A DNA stretch of 38,389 nucleotides from Parasulfitobacter algicola (GTDB taxonomy: Bacteria > Pseudomonadota > Alphaproteobacteria > Rhodobacterales > Rhodobacteraceae). A model generated the notes under the pieces. It was not told the origin of the DNA, made no database searches, and was given only the letters and a program-made list of their open reading frames with translations. The stretch spans positions 1 through 38,389 of the forward strand of contig NZ_JABUFE010000017.1 of NCBI RefSeq assembly GCF_013315265.1, given 5' to 3'. Positions 17,668 through 26,173 of the stretch are shown in pieces (position 1 is the first letter of the stretch; each line of letters opens with the position of its first letter). The position numbers and the translations under genes are program-made.

Positions 17668-18612
17668 TTACTTTTTAGCCGCAGTCTTGCGGGACTCGGT
17701 CAGAACAATAACATAATTTGCGGAAAAAATCACAATGGCGCCAAAGATCACAGCCAGGCTGATCTGTTCGTTGAACATCACCAACCCGATGACTGCAATT
17801 AGTGGAAGCCGAATGAAATCAAAGGGCATCACTACGGCGGCGGGGGCCAGTGACAGTGCTTTGGTTAAACAGAAATGTGCCAAAAGTCCCGCGCAGGCGA
17901 TGGCCAGCAGCCATGGCACCTCAGGCTTGCCAGGCAGCGCAATGTCGCCGTCATATCCGGCCGTGATCACACCAAAAACCGCCTGCATAACCGTCAGATA
18001 AAACAGGATGCAAGTGATGCTTTCGGTGCGGGTCAGCTTGCGGGTAAACACCGCCGACAGCGCAAATCCGATAGCTGCTAGGGCAGCCAGCAATGCCCCG
18101 ATATTAGTGAGGATCGTTGCTACAAAGGCATCGTTCAGATCAATCCTGACCGCCCCCAGCACACCATCGCTTAGGCTAAGCTGAATGGTGACAATGCCCA
18201 ATACGATCAAGACGCCCATGAAACCCACCAATGCCCCGATCACGCGGATCGCGGACAGGCGTTCGCCCAGAATGAATGTCGCAAACAGCATCGCCCAAAG
18301 CGGGGATGTGAATTCAAGCGCGAAAACCTGTGTCAGTGGGATCATGATGATTGCTGCAAACCACAGGTTCTGACCTGCAAAATGACTGATGTTGCGTAAT
18401 GTATGCAGCCCAAGCGATCGGCGGCTGATCTGGCTCAGGGTTCCAGCAGCCCCAGCGACGCCCAGCACGATCACGATGCCGATCAAGCTGCGGTACATCA
18501 TCAACTCAAACGTGTCCAAAGTGACCGCAACGGCACGCCCCGCGACAGCCATCAGCGAAAACGATACGATCGCACCGGTCATCCACAAGGCCGCTTTCAA
18601 AACGGGCGGCAC
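17668..18612 (-). CDS. EamA/DMT family permease
   Basis: The 314-residue protein has two EamA repeats and about ten membrane helices, starting with VLKAALWMTGAIVSFSLMAVAGRAV. The middle EFTSPLWAMLFATFILGERLSAIRVIGALVGFMGVLIV is the typical end of repeat one. It follows the GT8 glycosyltransferase gene on the same strand after only 3 bases, so the two are surely cotranscribed. This gives a hint, but no more, that it handles something linked to surface glycans. It ends in a Lys-rich tail. Confidence 0.9.
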   Translation of the reverse strand: MPPVLKAALWMTGAIVSFSLMAVAGRAVAVTLDTFELMMYRSLIGIVIVLGVAGAAGTLSQISRRSLGLHTLRNISHFAGQNLWFAAIIMIPLTQVFALEFTSPLWAMLFATFILGERLSAIRVIGALVGFMGVLIVLGIVTIQLSLSDGVLGAVRIDLNDAFVATILTNIGALLAALAAIGFALSAVFTRKLTRTESITCILFYLTVMQAVFGVITAGYDGDIALPGKPEVPWLLAIACAGLLAHFCLTKALSLAPAAVVMPFDFIRLPLIAVIGLVMFNEQISLAVIFGAIVIFSANYVIVLTESRKTAAKK

Positions 18613-18615
18613 GGT

Positions 18616-19554
18616 TTAATCACTGCTTTCAAATAGGGGGCGTTCGATGATCTGTTCACAGGCCCGCCGGGCTGCCTGAAATTCAGCCCAATATTTCGCC
18701 CGATCCTTGCGCTGACGGGGCTGATGCAAAAGATGCCACTTAAAGGGCGGTGTGTTCGATTGCCACGGCTTTTCAAAGCCCGTGAAATGCACAATAGCCG
18801 GATTATCGCGCGATTCTTTCCAGGCATCACGAATATCTTTCGACACATAGCTTTTGGCCGTTTTCGGATTGCCCCAACCAGAATTCCAGATCGGATCCAG
18901 ATACTGGACCTCATCCCGGAATATCATGTTCAGCCAGTCCTGATCGCGCGATGTATATTTTGCCGTCGCTTCAATATCCATCATCTGATCGGCCAATCCT
19001 TTGGCGTGGATTATGTCCAGATCAAAGACCATGACACCGGAGTTGAAATACCGTGCCATATCGATGCCATCCAGTTTGACACCGCGCGCCAGTTGTTTGT
19101 CTGCCTTGGCCCGCGCGGTTTTTGATCCGGTATTCAGCGCCTTTTGCAGATCGCTCATCACGCCGGGGGCAAGAACAGCGCCGATGCATTTGCCCTGCAG
19201 ATCACTGTGCCACAGTTCGGTTACGTCGCGCCGCGCGATACAGTCTCCATCGATATATAGCACGCGGCCGTCGTGCAGTTTGGGCAGCAACAGCCGCGAC
19301 CGCGCCGCCAATGGCAATCGCCCGCGCGGCAAATGTTTATAATCCTCAAGGTTGAGATGGTTCAGGGTTATATCGGCCTGAAAATGGCTTGCCAGTCTTT
19401 GGACCGTATCGCCCAGATGATCTGACGGATCGGTGGCATGCAAGCTCACCCGCAACAGCTGTGCTTTGGTGTTCAGAACCGTATAAAGCGACACCATCGT
19501 GCACGGTTCAAACCCGCGATCAAAAAAGTAAACAATATGTGGTTGATCGCCCAT
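18616..19554 (-). CDS. Glycosyltransferase family 8 protein
   Basis: The 312-residue cytoplasmic protein has the GT8 layout: an N-terminal strand with HIVYFFDRGFEPCTMVSLYTVL, the RLLLPKLHDGRVLYIDGDCIA segment with the metal-binding DxD-like Asp102-Gly-Asp104, the FNSGVMVFDLD segment and a late PAIVHFTGFEKPW motif. GT8 enzymes are retaining and often add galactose or glucose to lipopolysaccharide. No lipopolysaccharide genes lie nearby. The gene starts a two-gene unit with the DMT permease. Confidence 0.9.
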   Translation of the reverse strand: MGDQPHIVYFFDRGFEPCTMVSLYTVLNTKAQLLRVSLHATDPSDHLGDTVQRLASHFQADITLNHLNLEDYKHLPRGRLPLAARSRLLLPKLHDGRVLYIDGDCIARRDVTELWHSDLQGKCIGAVLAPGVMSDLQKALNTGSKTARAKADKQLARGVKLDGIDMARYFNSGVMVFDLDIIHAKGLADQMMDIEATAKYTSRDQDWLNMIFRDEVQYLDPIWNSGWGNPKTAKSYVSKDIRDAWKESRDNPAIVHFTGFEKPWQSNTPPFKWHLLHQPRQRKDRAKYWAEFQAARRACEQIIERPLFESSD

Positions 19555-19713
19555 CTCGCCGTTCCAAGTTTTGACAGTCTACCTTACTGAGGCTGTTTTA
19601 AAGGCAATGTCCAGACACAGGCACATAGAAAGTTGCGATCTGTATTGTCAAATCGTCCCTATATCTACGACTTCTGTGAGGGTATTAGGGATCGTGCGGA
19701 AGGGGCTGTTCAA

Positions 19714-20241
19714 ATGAAGCGCGTGATGATTGTGGGTGGCCCTGGGTCCGGCAAAAGCACATTGGCGCGAAAACTGGGGGATCTGACGGGCTTGCCTGTC
19801 TTTCATATGGATCACATCCACTGGCATGCCGACTGGGTCGAACGCGACCCTGCTGCCAAAAGTGCCATGACACAGGACATCCATCGCCGTGATAAATGGA
19901 TCTTCGAAGGGGGGCATTCAAGAACCTATGCCCAACGTGTGCAGCGCGCCGACACTTTTATCTGGCTGGATGTGCCCGTTGCCCTTCGGCTGTGGCGCGT
20001 GTTTCGACGGACCATTGTCCATTACGGAAAGTCACGCCCTGATCTTCCCGATGGCTGCATCGAACGATTTGACACATCCAGCCTGGAATTCTGGTCATTT
20101 ATCCTAAGAACACGCCATACCGCCCGCGCCAGACTGTCAGCGATCTATCAGGATCCGCCTGCACATCTGAAAACGTACCATCTGACCTCTCTTAGGTCTG
20201 TGAACCGGTTTCTGGACGACACAAAGGCGCAACGCCGTTGA
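19714..20241 (+). CDS. Adenylate-kinase-like P-loop NTPase (FlaR/topology-modulation type)
   Basis: The start is placed at the ATG at 19714, which follows a GGAAGGGG ribosome site and opens directly into the nucleotide-binding strand. An upstream ATG at 19633 would add 27 residues of no known domain. The 175-residue protein has Walker A GGPGSGKST (8-16), the MDHIHWH segment near residue 30 and EGGH near 66, hallmarks of the FlaR-like adenylate-kinase relatives. The substrate and role are unknown in the family. It is divergent from the GT8 gene. Confidence 0.85.
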   Translation: MKRVMIVGGPGSGKSTLARKLGDLTGLPVFHMDHIHWHADWVERDPAAKSAMTQDIHRRDKWIFEGGHSRTYAQRVQRADTFIWLDVPVALRLWRVFRRTIVHYGKSRPDLPDGCIERFDTSSLEFWSFILRTRHTARARLSAIYQDPPAHLKTYHLTSLRSVNRFLDDTKAQRR

Positions 20242-20302
20242 CAATTGCATTCTGCACTGAAAGGCGATTTATCGGTGTGATAAGACCAGATTGGGGAATG
20301 TA

Positions 20303-21961
20303 ATGCGCGCATTTGCGGCCTCGGGACAATATCGCGACCGGATTGGATGGCTGGGCATTATTGCCTTGCTGACGGGTGCTCTGTGTTTGTTACCGATGAT
20401 TGCGGTTCTGCTGGCGGCGTTGTCGGGCAATCTGGATGTGCTGCGCCACTTGGCTGAAACCGTGCTGTGGGATTATACCCGCACTACGATATTCCTGGTT
20501 CTTCTGGTGGGCGCGGGCACCCTGATCATTGGCACCGGCACCGCGTGGCTGGTCACAATGACCCGCTTTCCAGGCGCGCGCCTGTTTGAGATCACGCTTG
20601 TCCTGCCGCTGGCCTTTCCGGCCTATGTGCTGGCTTATGCCTATACCCATGTGCTGGACCATCCGGGCATTGTGCAATCCACCCTGCGTGATGTAACCGG
20701 ATGGGGCCCACGCGATTACTGGTTTCCCGAAATCAGATCGGTGGGTGGGGCTGCGATCATGTTGACGCTGGTCCTGTACCCTTATGTCTATCTGCTGGCC
20801 CGCGCTGCGTTCCTGCAACAAAGTGGCGGCGCGTTTCTGGCGGCAAGATCGTTGGGCAGCAGCGCCTGGGCGGCCTTTTTCAAGATCAGCCTGCCCATGG
20901 CGCGCCCGGCCATCGCGGGCGGCGTTTTGCTGGCTATCATGGAAACCATCGCCGATTTCGGCACTGTCGCATATTTCGGCGTGCAGACCTTTGCCACAGG
21001 CATTTATGCCAGCTGGATATCGTTCGACAACCGCGGCAGCGCGGCACAATTGGCGCTGTGTCTGTTGGCCTTTGCGCTGTTGCTGGCCGTTCTTGAACGA
21101 ACCCAACGGGGCAGTGCAAAATTCCACACCAACACCAAACGCCAGGCCCGCTTGTTGCCCATTCGGCTGACAGGCCTGCGCGCTGTCGGAGCATTCGTGT
21201 TTTGCGCAGTCCCCGTCATTCTGGGCTTTGCGCTGCCTGTCGTCATCCTGATCGACATGGGCGTGGGGTCCGAACAAAACTTGTTCAGCGCGCGCTATCT
21301 GCATTTTATCCAGAATTCACTGACGCTGGCCAGCATTGCCGCTGTCCTGACCGTGCTGGCTGCCGTTACTGTTGGCTATTTTCAACGCCTTGTTCCGGGG
21401 CGCGCCTCGGCCATCGCCGGATATGCCGCACGCCTTGGATACGCTGTACCGGGCGGAGTGATCGCCGTTGGCATCATGGTCCCGATTGCGGGCTTTGATA
21501 ATGCGTTGGATGCGTGGATGCGCAAAACCTTCGACATCTCGACCGGTCTGTTGATCAGCGGCACAATCTGGGTGCTGATCGCGGCCTATCTGGTCCGCTT
21601 TATCGCCGCCGCCCTGAACGCGTACGAGGGTGGCCAAAGCACCCTGCACGTCAATATGGATGCCGCATCCCGCAGTCTGGGCGAAACCCGATTTGGCACT
21701 TTGCGCCGTGTACATCTGCCGATTTTGCGGCCAAGCTTGCTGACAGCACTGCTGATCGTCTTTGTCGACGTGATGAAGGAACTGCCCGCCACCCTGATCA
21801 TGCGCCCGTTTGATTACGACACGCTGGCCGTGCAAGCCTATCGCCTGGCATCAGACGAACGGCTAAGTGGCGCGGCGGTGCCCAGCCTTGTCATCGTCGC
21901 CGTGGGCCTTTTGCCCGTGATCTTGCTATGCCTGCGGGTGGGGCGCCAACCACAGGGGTGA
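20303..21961 (+). CDS. Iron(III)-type ABC transporter permease, fused two-domain (FbpB-like)
   Basis: The 552-residue protein is a double permease: domain one (about 60-280) and domain two (about 330-545) each have six or so helices and an EAA-like loop (AARSLGSSAWAAFFKISLPMARP and AASRSLGETRFGTLRRVHLPILRP). The ATG at 20303 is preceded by GGGGA with a good gap. A TTG at 20291 is also possible but overlaps that site. The family imports ferric iron, or sometimes thiamine or other small solutes. Neither the ATPase nor the binding protein lies next to it, which is unusual. Confidence 0.9.
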   Translation: MRAFAASGQYRDRIGWLGIIALLTGALCLLPMIAVLLAALSGNLDVLRHLAETVLWDYTRTTIFLVLLVGAGTLIIGTGTAWLVTMTRFPGARLFEITLVLPLAFPAYVLAYAYTHVLDHPGIVQSTLRDVTGWGPRDYWFPEIRSVGGAAIMLTLVLYPYVYLLARAAFLQQSGGAFLAARSLGSSAWAAFFKISLPMARPAIAGGVLLAIMETIADFGTVAYFGVQTFATGIYASWISFDNRGSAAQLALCLLAFALLLAVLERTQRGSAKFHTNTKRQARLLPIRLTGLRAVGAFVFCAVPVILGFALPVVILIDMGVGSEQNLFSARYLHFIQNSLTLASIAAVLTVLAAVTVGYFQRLVPGRASAIAGYAARLGYAVPGGVIAVGIMVPIAGFDNALDAWMRKTFDISTGLLISGTIWVLIAAYLVRFIAAALNAYEGGQSTLHVNMDAASRSLGETRFGTLRRVHLPILRPSLLTALLIVFVDVMKELPATLIMRPFDYDTLAVQAYRLASDERLSGAAVPSLVIVAVGLLPVILLCLRVGRQPQG

Positions 21962-22075
21962 AAGATCAGATTAATTGCTCACCATGAGTTTTAAAGGAAG
22001 GGTCAACATTTACGCAGCCTCAGTCTAATCCTTGTATCTGCCATCTGCTTTGCTACGCCTTCATGGGCGTGTGCT

Positions 22076-22744
22076 TTGGCGGCTTATGAAGGTCATCACT
22101 ATCCATCGTGTATAATTTCCATGCCAGGACCTGGTGATAAGGTTAATATTGTTGCTAGCGATTGGCACAGAGGCTTTTTATCATCCCATCACTTTGGGGA
22201 TAATCAAAGCAAGACGCGACTATTCGTCCTTAATATTCCCAAAAATAATCACGTAAATTATCTTGTCCTTGAATCTTGGGAACCGGCGATCTGGAAGTTC
22301 CAGGGCAATACAGACAGTATTTCAAAGGTCATTGTTTTGGGCGCGCGATTGGCTGGCGCAGATGCGGCTGGCGTTATCGGAATACCTGAAAACAGGATCC
22401 ATTTTACCAATCCTGATCTGACCGCTCTTGTTGACGCTCCAAACACATCCTGCACACGTGTTTATAAAGCATGCACATCAAAGCAATGGTTCGGTGATAA
22501 GCCGGATCGTCGTATAACATTCCATCCACCTTCAGAACAGTCGCGCTATCAAAGCAAACCGGAACCACCATCTGACTGGGCAGATTTCAATGATCCTTTC
22601 GATCCCGAAACCAACATCACCTCTGTTCAGCCTGAAAATCGGGATACAGTTTTTGAAATAGATCCGGCCCTGGTGATTTCACCAAGGCCGGTCATTGCTT
22701 ATGATGTTGTGCCAGACGTTCGAAACATTCCAACGCCTGACTAG
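22076..22744 (+). CDS. Exported protein of unknown function, start codon apparently lost
   Basis: I do not recognise a family. The frame is open from 21995. The only normal start is TTG at 22076, but the codons before it, from 22010, spell a clean signal peptide (RSLSLILVSAICFATPSWA, cleavage after SWA). A strong ribosome-binding sequence AAAGGAAGGG (21993-22002) is placed for a start at 22010, where the codon is TTA. The product would have 244 residues from 22010 or 222 from 22076. The mature part has four cysteines, an LVLESWEPAIWKF segment, and an acidic, proline-rich tail from about residue 160. It could be a damaged gene or one read from a rare start. It converges with the PstS-OmpA gene. 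Confidence 0.65.
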   Translation: MAAYEGHHYPSCIISMPGPGDKVNIVASDWHRGFLSSHHFGDNQSKTRLFVLNIPKNNHVNYLVLESWEPAIWKFQGNTDSISKVIVLGARLAGADAAGVIGIPENRIHFTNPDLTALVDAPNTSCTRVYKACTSKQWFGDKPDRRITFHPPSEQSRYQSKPEPPSDWADFNDPFDPETNITSVQPENRDTVFEIDPALVISPRPVIAYDVVPDVRNIPTPD

Positions 22745-22764
22745 GACAATGTGATCACCAAGGA

Positions 22765-24573
22765 TCAGGTGCGTTCCTGGATCCAAACCTCAACACGGCG
22801 GTTGATGGACTGGCCGATTGTATCTGTATTACAAACCGACGGCGACAGCTCGCCATAGCCTTTGGTCTGAAATTCGATGTTGCGCAAACGATTGCCCGCA
22901 AGTCTTGCGATGGACTGCGCAACAGATTGTGCCCGGCGGTTGGATAGTGACAGGTTCTGGGTAAAGCTGCCCACATCATCCGTGAAACCCACAACGGCAA
23001 CCCGCGTATTGGCTGGGCGTGTCTCAAGATAGGAAATCAGACGGTTAAGGTCGTTGATTTCCTTTTTACCCAATGAACTTGACCCGGTTGGAAAGCGAAT
23101 TGTCGTCGACAAACGATCCCAGCTTTGCATATCTGTCATCAGATTGCGCGCCAAGGTAATTTCGCTTGGGTTTTCAACAGAGTTCAACAGGTTGCTGATT
23201 TTCTCGTTGTTCACCAGTTGCGATGTCCGTTCAACTGCGAAGTTCACAAAGCTGGATTGTGCAATTGGCTCATCTGCTGCAGGGGATGATACATATTCCA
23301 GAAACTTCCGCGCCTCTGTCGTCATGTTGTCGGGACGATAGTAAAAATACAAACGACGATTCAGCGGGTATTCTTCTGTTTTCACCGCAAAGGTCGACGC
23401 CGTCGATGTAATTCCACAAGAACTGGTAAGATCAAGCCGTTTCAGGCCCTGCGAATAGGCAAAGCCCACATAAGCAATCGCATTTACGTCGTTTTGAACC
23501 GCGGCCGCCATTTCAGGGTTATCGCCCTCGGGATAAACCGTGCGGCTGCCCAGGGGTCTTTCCTGTCCAGAAAAGATGGCATTTTCAAAAACACCGCGTG
23601 TGCTGGACCCATCTTCGCGTGATATGACAGTGATCGGGGCGTTGCGGCCGCCAACCTGGCTCCAATTGGTGATAAAGCCCTGATAGATGGATGAAATATC
23701 GCGTGTACTAAGGCTTGAAATCGGATTATCGGGGTGCACGATCACAGCCAGACTGTCCACCGCGACAACCGTATGATTATCGGGGCCGTACATGTCGCCG
23801 GCACCTGCGGCAAACAGCGCTGCTGCTTCTTTTACTTTTGCCGGCCGCGATGCCATGCCCAATTCTGCCGATCTGTCCAGCAAAGCATCAAACGCATCCC
23901 CGGATCCGGTTGCATTAATATAATGCGTGGCCACTGGTCTGCCGGACGCCGACACATAGCTGGCCAGTGTCACCGTGTCTGACACCTGTTGCGGTGAAAG
24001 TTGAGTTCTTAAATAGCTGGCATATCCTTCCGTCAGATAAGGCAGTAAACCCAAACCAAGCGTGTCGGATCCTGCAATACGCAGATCTGCTGACGCGGGA
24101 TTGACAGATGCAGCTGTTGGCACAGGTGTAGATGTCGGAATAATACTTATACCGCCGACCTGCGGACACCCGGCCCCGACACATCGCACGACGTCAGACG
24201 ACATTTTGATATTACCAAGGGATGTTTTGACGGTGTAATTTTCATCAGCAAAATCGACAAGCGTCCCTTTTATATCAATTGTACCATCAAGGGATTGAAG
24301 TGACACATTACTGCCAACCTGGAAAGTTGGCGCAGGACACCCAGGCCCCGAACATGAAACCTGTGCTGCCGATACTTTCATCTGACCGACAGATGTTTTG
24401 ATAATGTACTCTGATCCTGTAAATTCGACCAGATCCCCGGACAGATTGATTTCACCATCTGGTGATGTCAGAACAACTGACTCTGCATAAGCTGCTGTCC
24501 CTGCAATCGCTAGACTAATGACTGTTGCAGAAAACAGATCTGGATAAAACGCTGTTTTGACGGAATATTTCAT
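22765..24573 (-). CDS. Phosphate-type substrate-binding domain fused to OmpA C-terminal domain
   Basis: The 602-residue periplasmic protein has a signal peptide (cleavage AYA|ES near 31). Two copies of a 50-residue module follow (about 33-80 and 90-137), each with a DGxIxxxGxLVxF start and a C-x4-C end (Cys74/Cys79 and Cys131/Cys136). A linker leads to a PstS-like binding domain (about 165-430, with IAGSDT and GSSTRGVFEN), and an OmpA peptidoglycan-binding domain closes the protein (about 490-600, with LSLSNRRAQSVAQS and NRRVEVWI). It would sit on the cell wall and bind phosphate or another anion. No pst transport genes lie beside it. Confidence 0.92.
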   Translation of the reverse strand: MKYSVKTAFYPDLFSATVISLAIAGTAAYAESVVLTSPDGEINLSGDLVEFTGSEYIIKTSVGQMKVSAAQVSCSGPGCPAPTFQVGSNVSLQSLDGTIDIKGTLVDFADENYTVKTSLGNIKMSSDVVRCVGAGCPQVGGISIIPTSTPVPTAASVNPASADLRIAGSDTLGLGLLPYLTEGYASYLRTQLSPQQVSDTVTLASYVSASGRPVATHYINATGSGDAFDALLDRSAELGMASRPAKVKEAAALFAAGAGDMYGPDNHTVVAVDSLAVIVHPDNPISSLSTRDISSIYQGFITNWSQVGGRNAPITVISREDGSSTRGVFENAIFSGQERPLGSRTVYPEGDNPEMAAAVQNDVNAIAYVGFAYSQGLKRLDLTSSCGITSTASTFAVKTEEYPLNRRLYFYYRPDNMTTEARKFLEYVSSPAADEPIAQSSFVNFAVERTSQLVNNEKISNLLNSVENPSEITLARNLMTDMQSWDRLSTTIRFPTGSSSLGKKEINDLNRLISYLETRPANTRVAVVGFTDDVGSFTQNLSLSNRRAQSVAQSIARLAGNRLRNIEFQTKGYGELSPSVCNTDTIGQSINRRVEVWIQERT

Positions 24574-24710
24574 TTTTGACCTTTCACGCTCAGACTACTC
24601 ATCAAGTTTTATCTGAAACTACTTACTCTACGTAAGTTAGACTTTCGCATGATAAATAGGCAATAAAAAGACAAAGTGATCGTTATTTACGCACAATAAT
24701 AACAATTCAG

Positions 24711-24777
24711 AATATTTTTCCGGAATGAGCTTATGAAATCACTCATAAATTTTCACGTAAAATTCCGGAAAAATATT
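24711..24777. repeat. 16-bp perfect inverted repeat with inner palindrome
   Basis: AATATTTTTCCGGAAT (24711-24726) and ATTCCGGAAAAATATT (24762-24777) are exact complements, 35 bases apart. Between them TTATGA (24731-24736) and TCATAA (24743-24748) form a second hairpin. There is no U-run after it, so it does not look like a normal terminator. It could be a structured RNA, an operator pair or a mobile-element end. The function is unknown. Confidence 0.7.
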
Positions 24778-24833
24778 ATTCGAAATCTTAAAAATGCTCA
24801 AACGCACGGACTGAAACGCCAAACCTTTCGCCG

Positions 24834-24850
24834 AAATATCAGCGATATTT
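24834..24850. repeat. Short hairpin AAATATC/GATATTT
   Basis: Seven-base arms flank a 3-base loop (AGC). On the minus strand it lies about 75 bases beyond the stop of the DMT gene at 24924. It is not followed by a U-run on that strand, so a terminator role is weak. Confidence 0.35.
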
Positions 24851-24923
24851 TACTTTGATATGAGAGCAACTTGCGCCGTGAATTTTAAACGACCAGCTTA
24901 ATCTTTGCAGGAACGCCAATTGT

Positions 24924-25769
24924 CTAATTCCGATTTTGGCTCATAATTAGACCGAACGTTACGAGGCAAGCAGATACAAATCGCCAAACACCAAAGCCTT
25001 CTTTCAGTAGAAATGTCGATATAAGGGCCGCGAAAAGAACACTGATCTCGCGCAGGCCGGAAACCATGCCCATAGGCGCAAAGGCAAGCGCATAGACAAT
25101 AATCCAGTATGCTCCAACCTGCATCGCACCACCGGCGATACCAGTCAGGGCATTGTTCTTCGCAACAACCAGCATTTCATTTCGTTTCCAAATGAGTGCG
25201 ATCAAAAAAGTCAGTAACCCGTTACCAATTGTAAGCCACACAGCAAACCCTAGGACTGATCCTGCCTGACGTACGCCCAACCCATCGACAACTGTATATG
25301 ATGCGATGCAAACGCCGGTTAAAAGTGCAAACAAAATTGCTTTAGGATTAATCTTGCTGACCTTTCCACCATCAAAGGTCAGCGCCATAACCCCGACAGC
25401 AAGACAAAGAATGCCAATCAAAGCCATTTGGCTGACTTGCTCTCCGGCGAAAATCAACGCGCCAAGAGTGACAAGAATTGGCGCAGATCCTCGAGCAACT
25501 GGATACACCTGTCCAAGATCACCGTGGTCATAGGCAACCGGAAGAAAGAAATGATATCCGGTATGAATTAAGATCGATAGCGCCAAAAGTGGCCAACTGG
25601 CAGGATCAGGGCTGTCGATGAACGGTAGTGCAAAGAGTGAGAGAATACTTCCCGCAAGGGTAACGACTGCCATCACTGCGACCCGGTCGCCATTGACTTT
25701 AATCAGTGCATTCCAACCAGCGTGCAAAGCTGCGGCCAGCAAAATCAATAGGGTCACATCATAGGTCAT
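24924..25769 (-). CDS. EamA/DMT family permease
   Basis: The 281-residue protein has about ten membrane helices in two EamA repeats. The start MTYDVTLLILLAAALHAGWNALIK is typical of the branch in which a Trp-Asn pair sits in the first helix. Later parts are GILCLAVGVMALTF (end of repeat one) and REISVLFAALISTFLLKEGFG (end of repeat two). It is a single gene, divergent from metA across a 404-base gap and followed by the AT-rich stretch. Substrates in the family include amino acids and polar metabolites; none can be chosen here. Confidence 0.88.
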   Translation of the reverse strand: MTYDVTLLILLAAALHAGWNALIKVNGDRVAVMAVVTLAGSILSLFALPFIDSPDPASWPLLALSILIHTGYHFFLPVAYDHGDLGQVYPVARGSAPILVTLGALIFAGEQVSQMALIGILCLAVGVMALTFDGGKVSKINPKAILFALLTGVCIASYTVVDGLGVRQAGSVLGFAVWLTIGNGLLTFLIALIWKRNEMLVVAKNNALTGIAGGAMQVGAYWIIVYALAFAPMGMVSGLREISVLFAALISTFLLKEGFGVWRFVSACLVTFGLIMSQNRN

Positions 25770-26173
25770 GACTATGGAGCCTATCTACTCGTGCGAAAAA
25801 CACTAGGGGTTTGTTTTGCGACGAAAGCCTGCTTATTCGCACAGCTCGACTGGCCTTTAGATGAACCCTGAAATCAACACATTCTAAACCTGTCTTAACA
25901 TCGCCGCGCATGTTACTAAAACATGACCGAACCGCCCTTGTTGACACAGGCGATCACAGGCCATTTTCCGGCGGAATCACAGTTTTGTACAAAACTTTTG
26001 GTACAAACCCCGTGTACAAAATATACAAAACTGCGTGACGGCGGGGGTGTTTTTCGACCTATGGCGCAACGTTCGGCGCATTTACCTTTACCGTGCGTTG
26101 GCTTGCCGGCACTTTACGTACGGCTGCAATTGCCCTATCTGCACTTTTCCGATTTGACCAAGGTACGTGACCC
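25770..26173. other. Divergent intergenic region between DMT permease and metA
   Basis: A plus-strand frame at 25923-26219 crosses this region but has no ribosome site, no family likeness and runs into metA in another frame, so I do not call it. The region should hold the promoters of both genes and holds the TACAAA repeat array (25981-26030). A purine-poor stretch directly precedes the metA ATG. No SAM riboswitch could be recognised. Confidence 0.6.
25981..26030. promoter_or_regulatory. TACAAA repeat array, putative operator
   Basis: AGTTTTGTACAAAACT (25981-25996) is a perfect 16-bp palindrome. GTACAAA recurs at 26001-26007 and 26014-26020, and ATACAAA at 26023-26029, so four copies are spaced by 14, 13 and 9 bases. 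The array lies about 145 bases before metA and 210 bases before the DMT gene. It looks like a multi-site operator. The regulator is not identified. Confidence 0.55.

Larger units (their letters stand above)
24574..24923. other. AT-rich gene-free stretch with nested inverted repeats
   Basis: No credible reading frame is present in these 350 bases, which are much richer in A and T than the neighbours. They hold ACTTAC/GTAAGT (24621-24637), a 16-bp inverted repeat with an inner one (24711-24777) and AAATATC/GATATTT (24834-24850). Promoter and leader elements of the PstS-OmpA gene on the minus strand are expected here. Confidence 0.6.

Noticed and set aside
20390-21304. A 304-codon minus-strand frame inside the permease gene
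   Set aside because: It is very rich in Gln, Arg and His, a common effect of reading the reverse of a membrane protein gene. The plus strand has a full ABC permease.
21984-22028. Programmed frameshift at TTTTAAA joining ATG 21984 to the exported protein frame
   Set aside because: A -1 slip there would put a TAA in the A site. The heptamer also does not fit the X XXY YYZ pattern. A lost start codon or base is a simpler reading.
15415-25769. Three DMT permeases as a recent duplication
   Set aside because: The proteins differ in length and in almost all motifs outside the general EamA pattern. They are separate members of a large family.
26100-26173. SAM-II riboswitch before metA, expected in some alphaproteobacteria
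   Set aside because: A GATTTGACC stretch is present near 26151, but the GCTAAA-type core next to the ribosome site and the pairing stems are missing.
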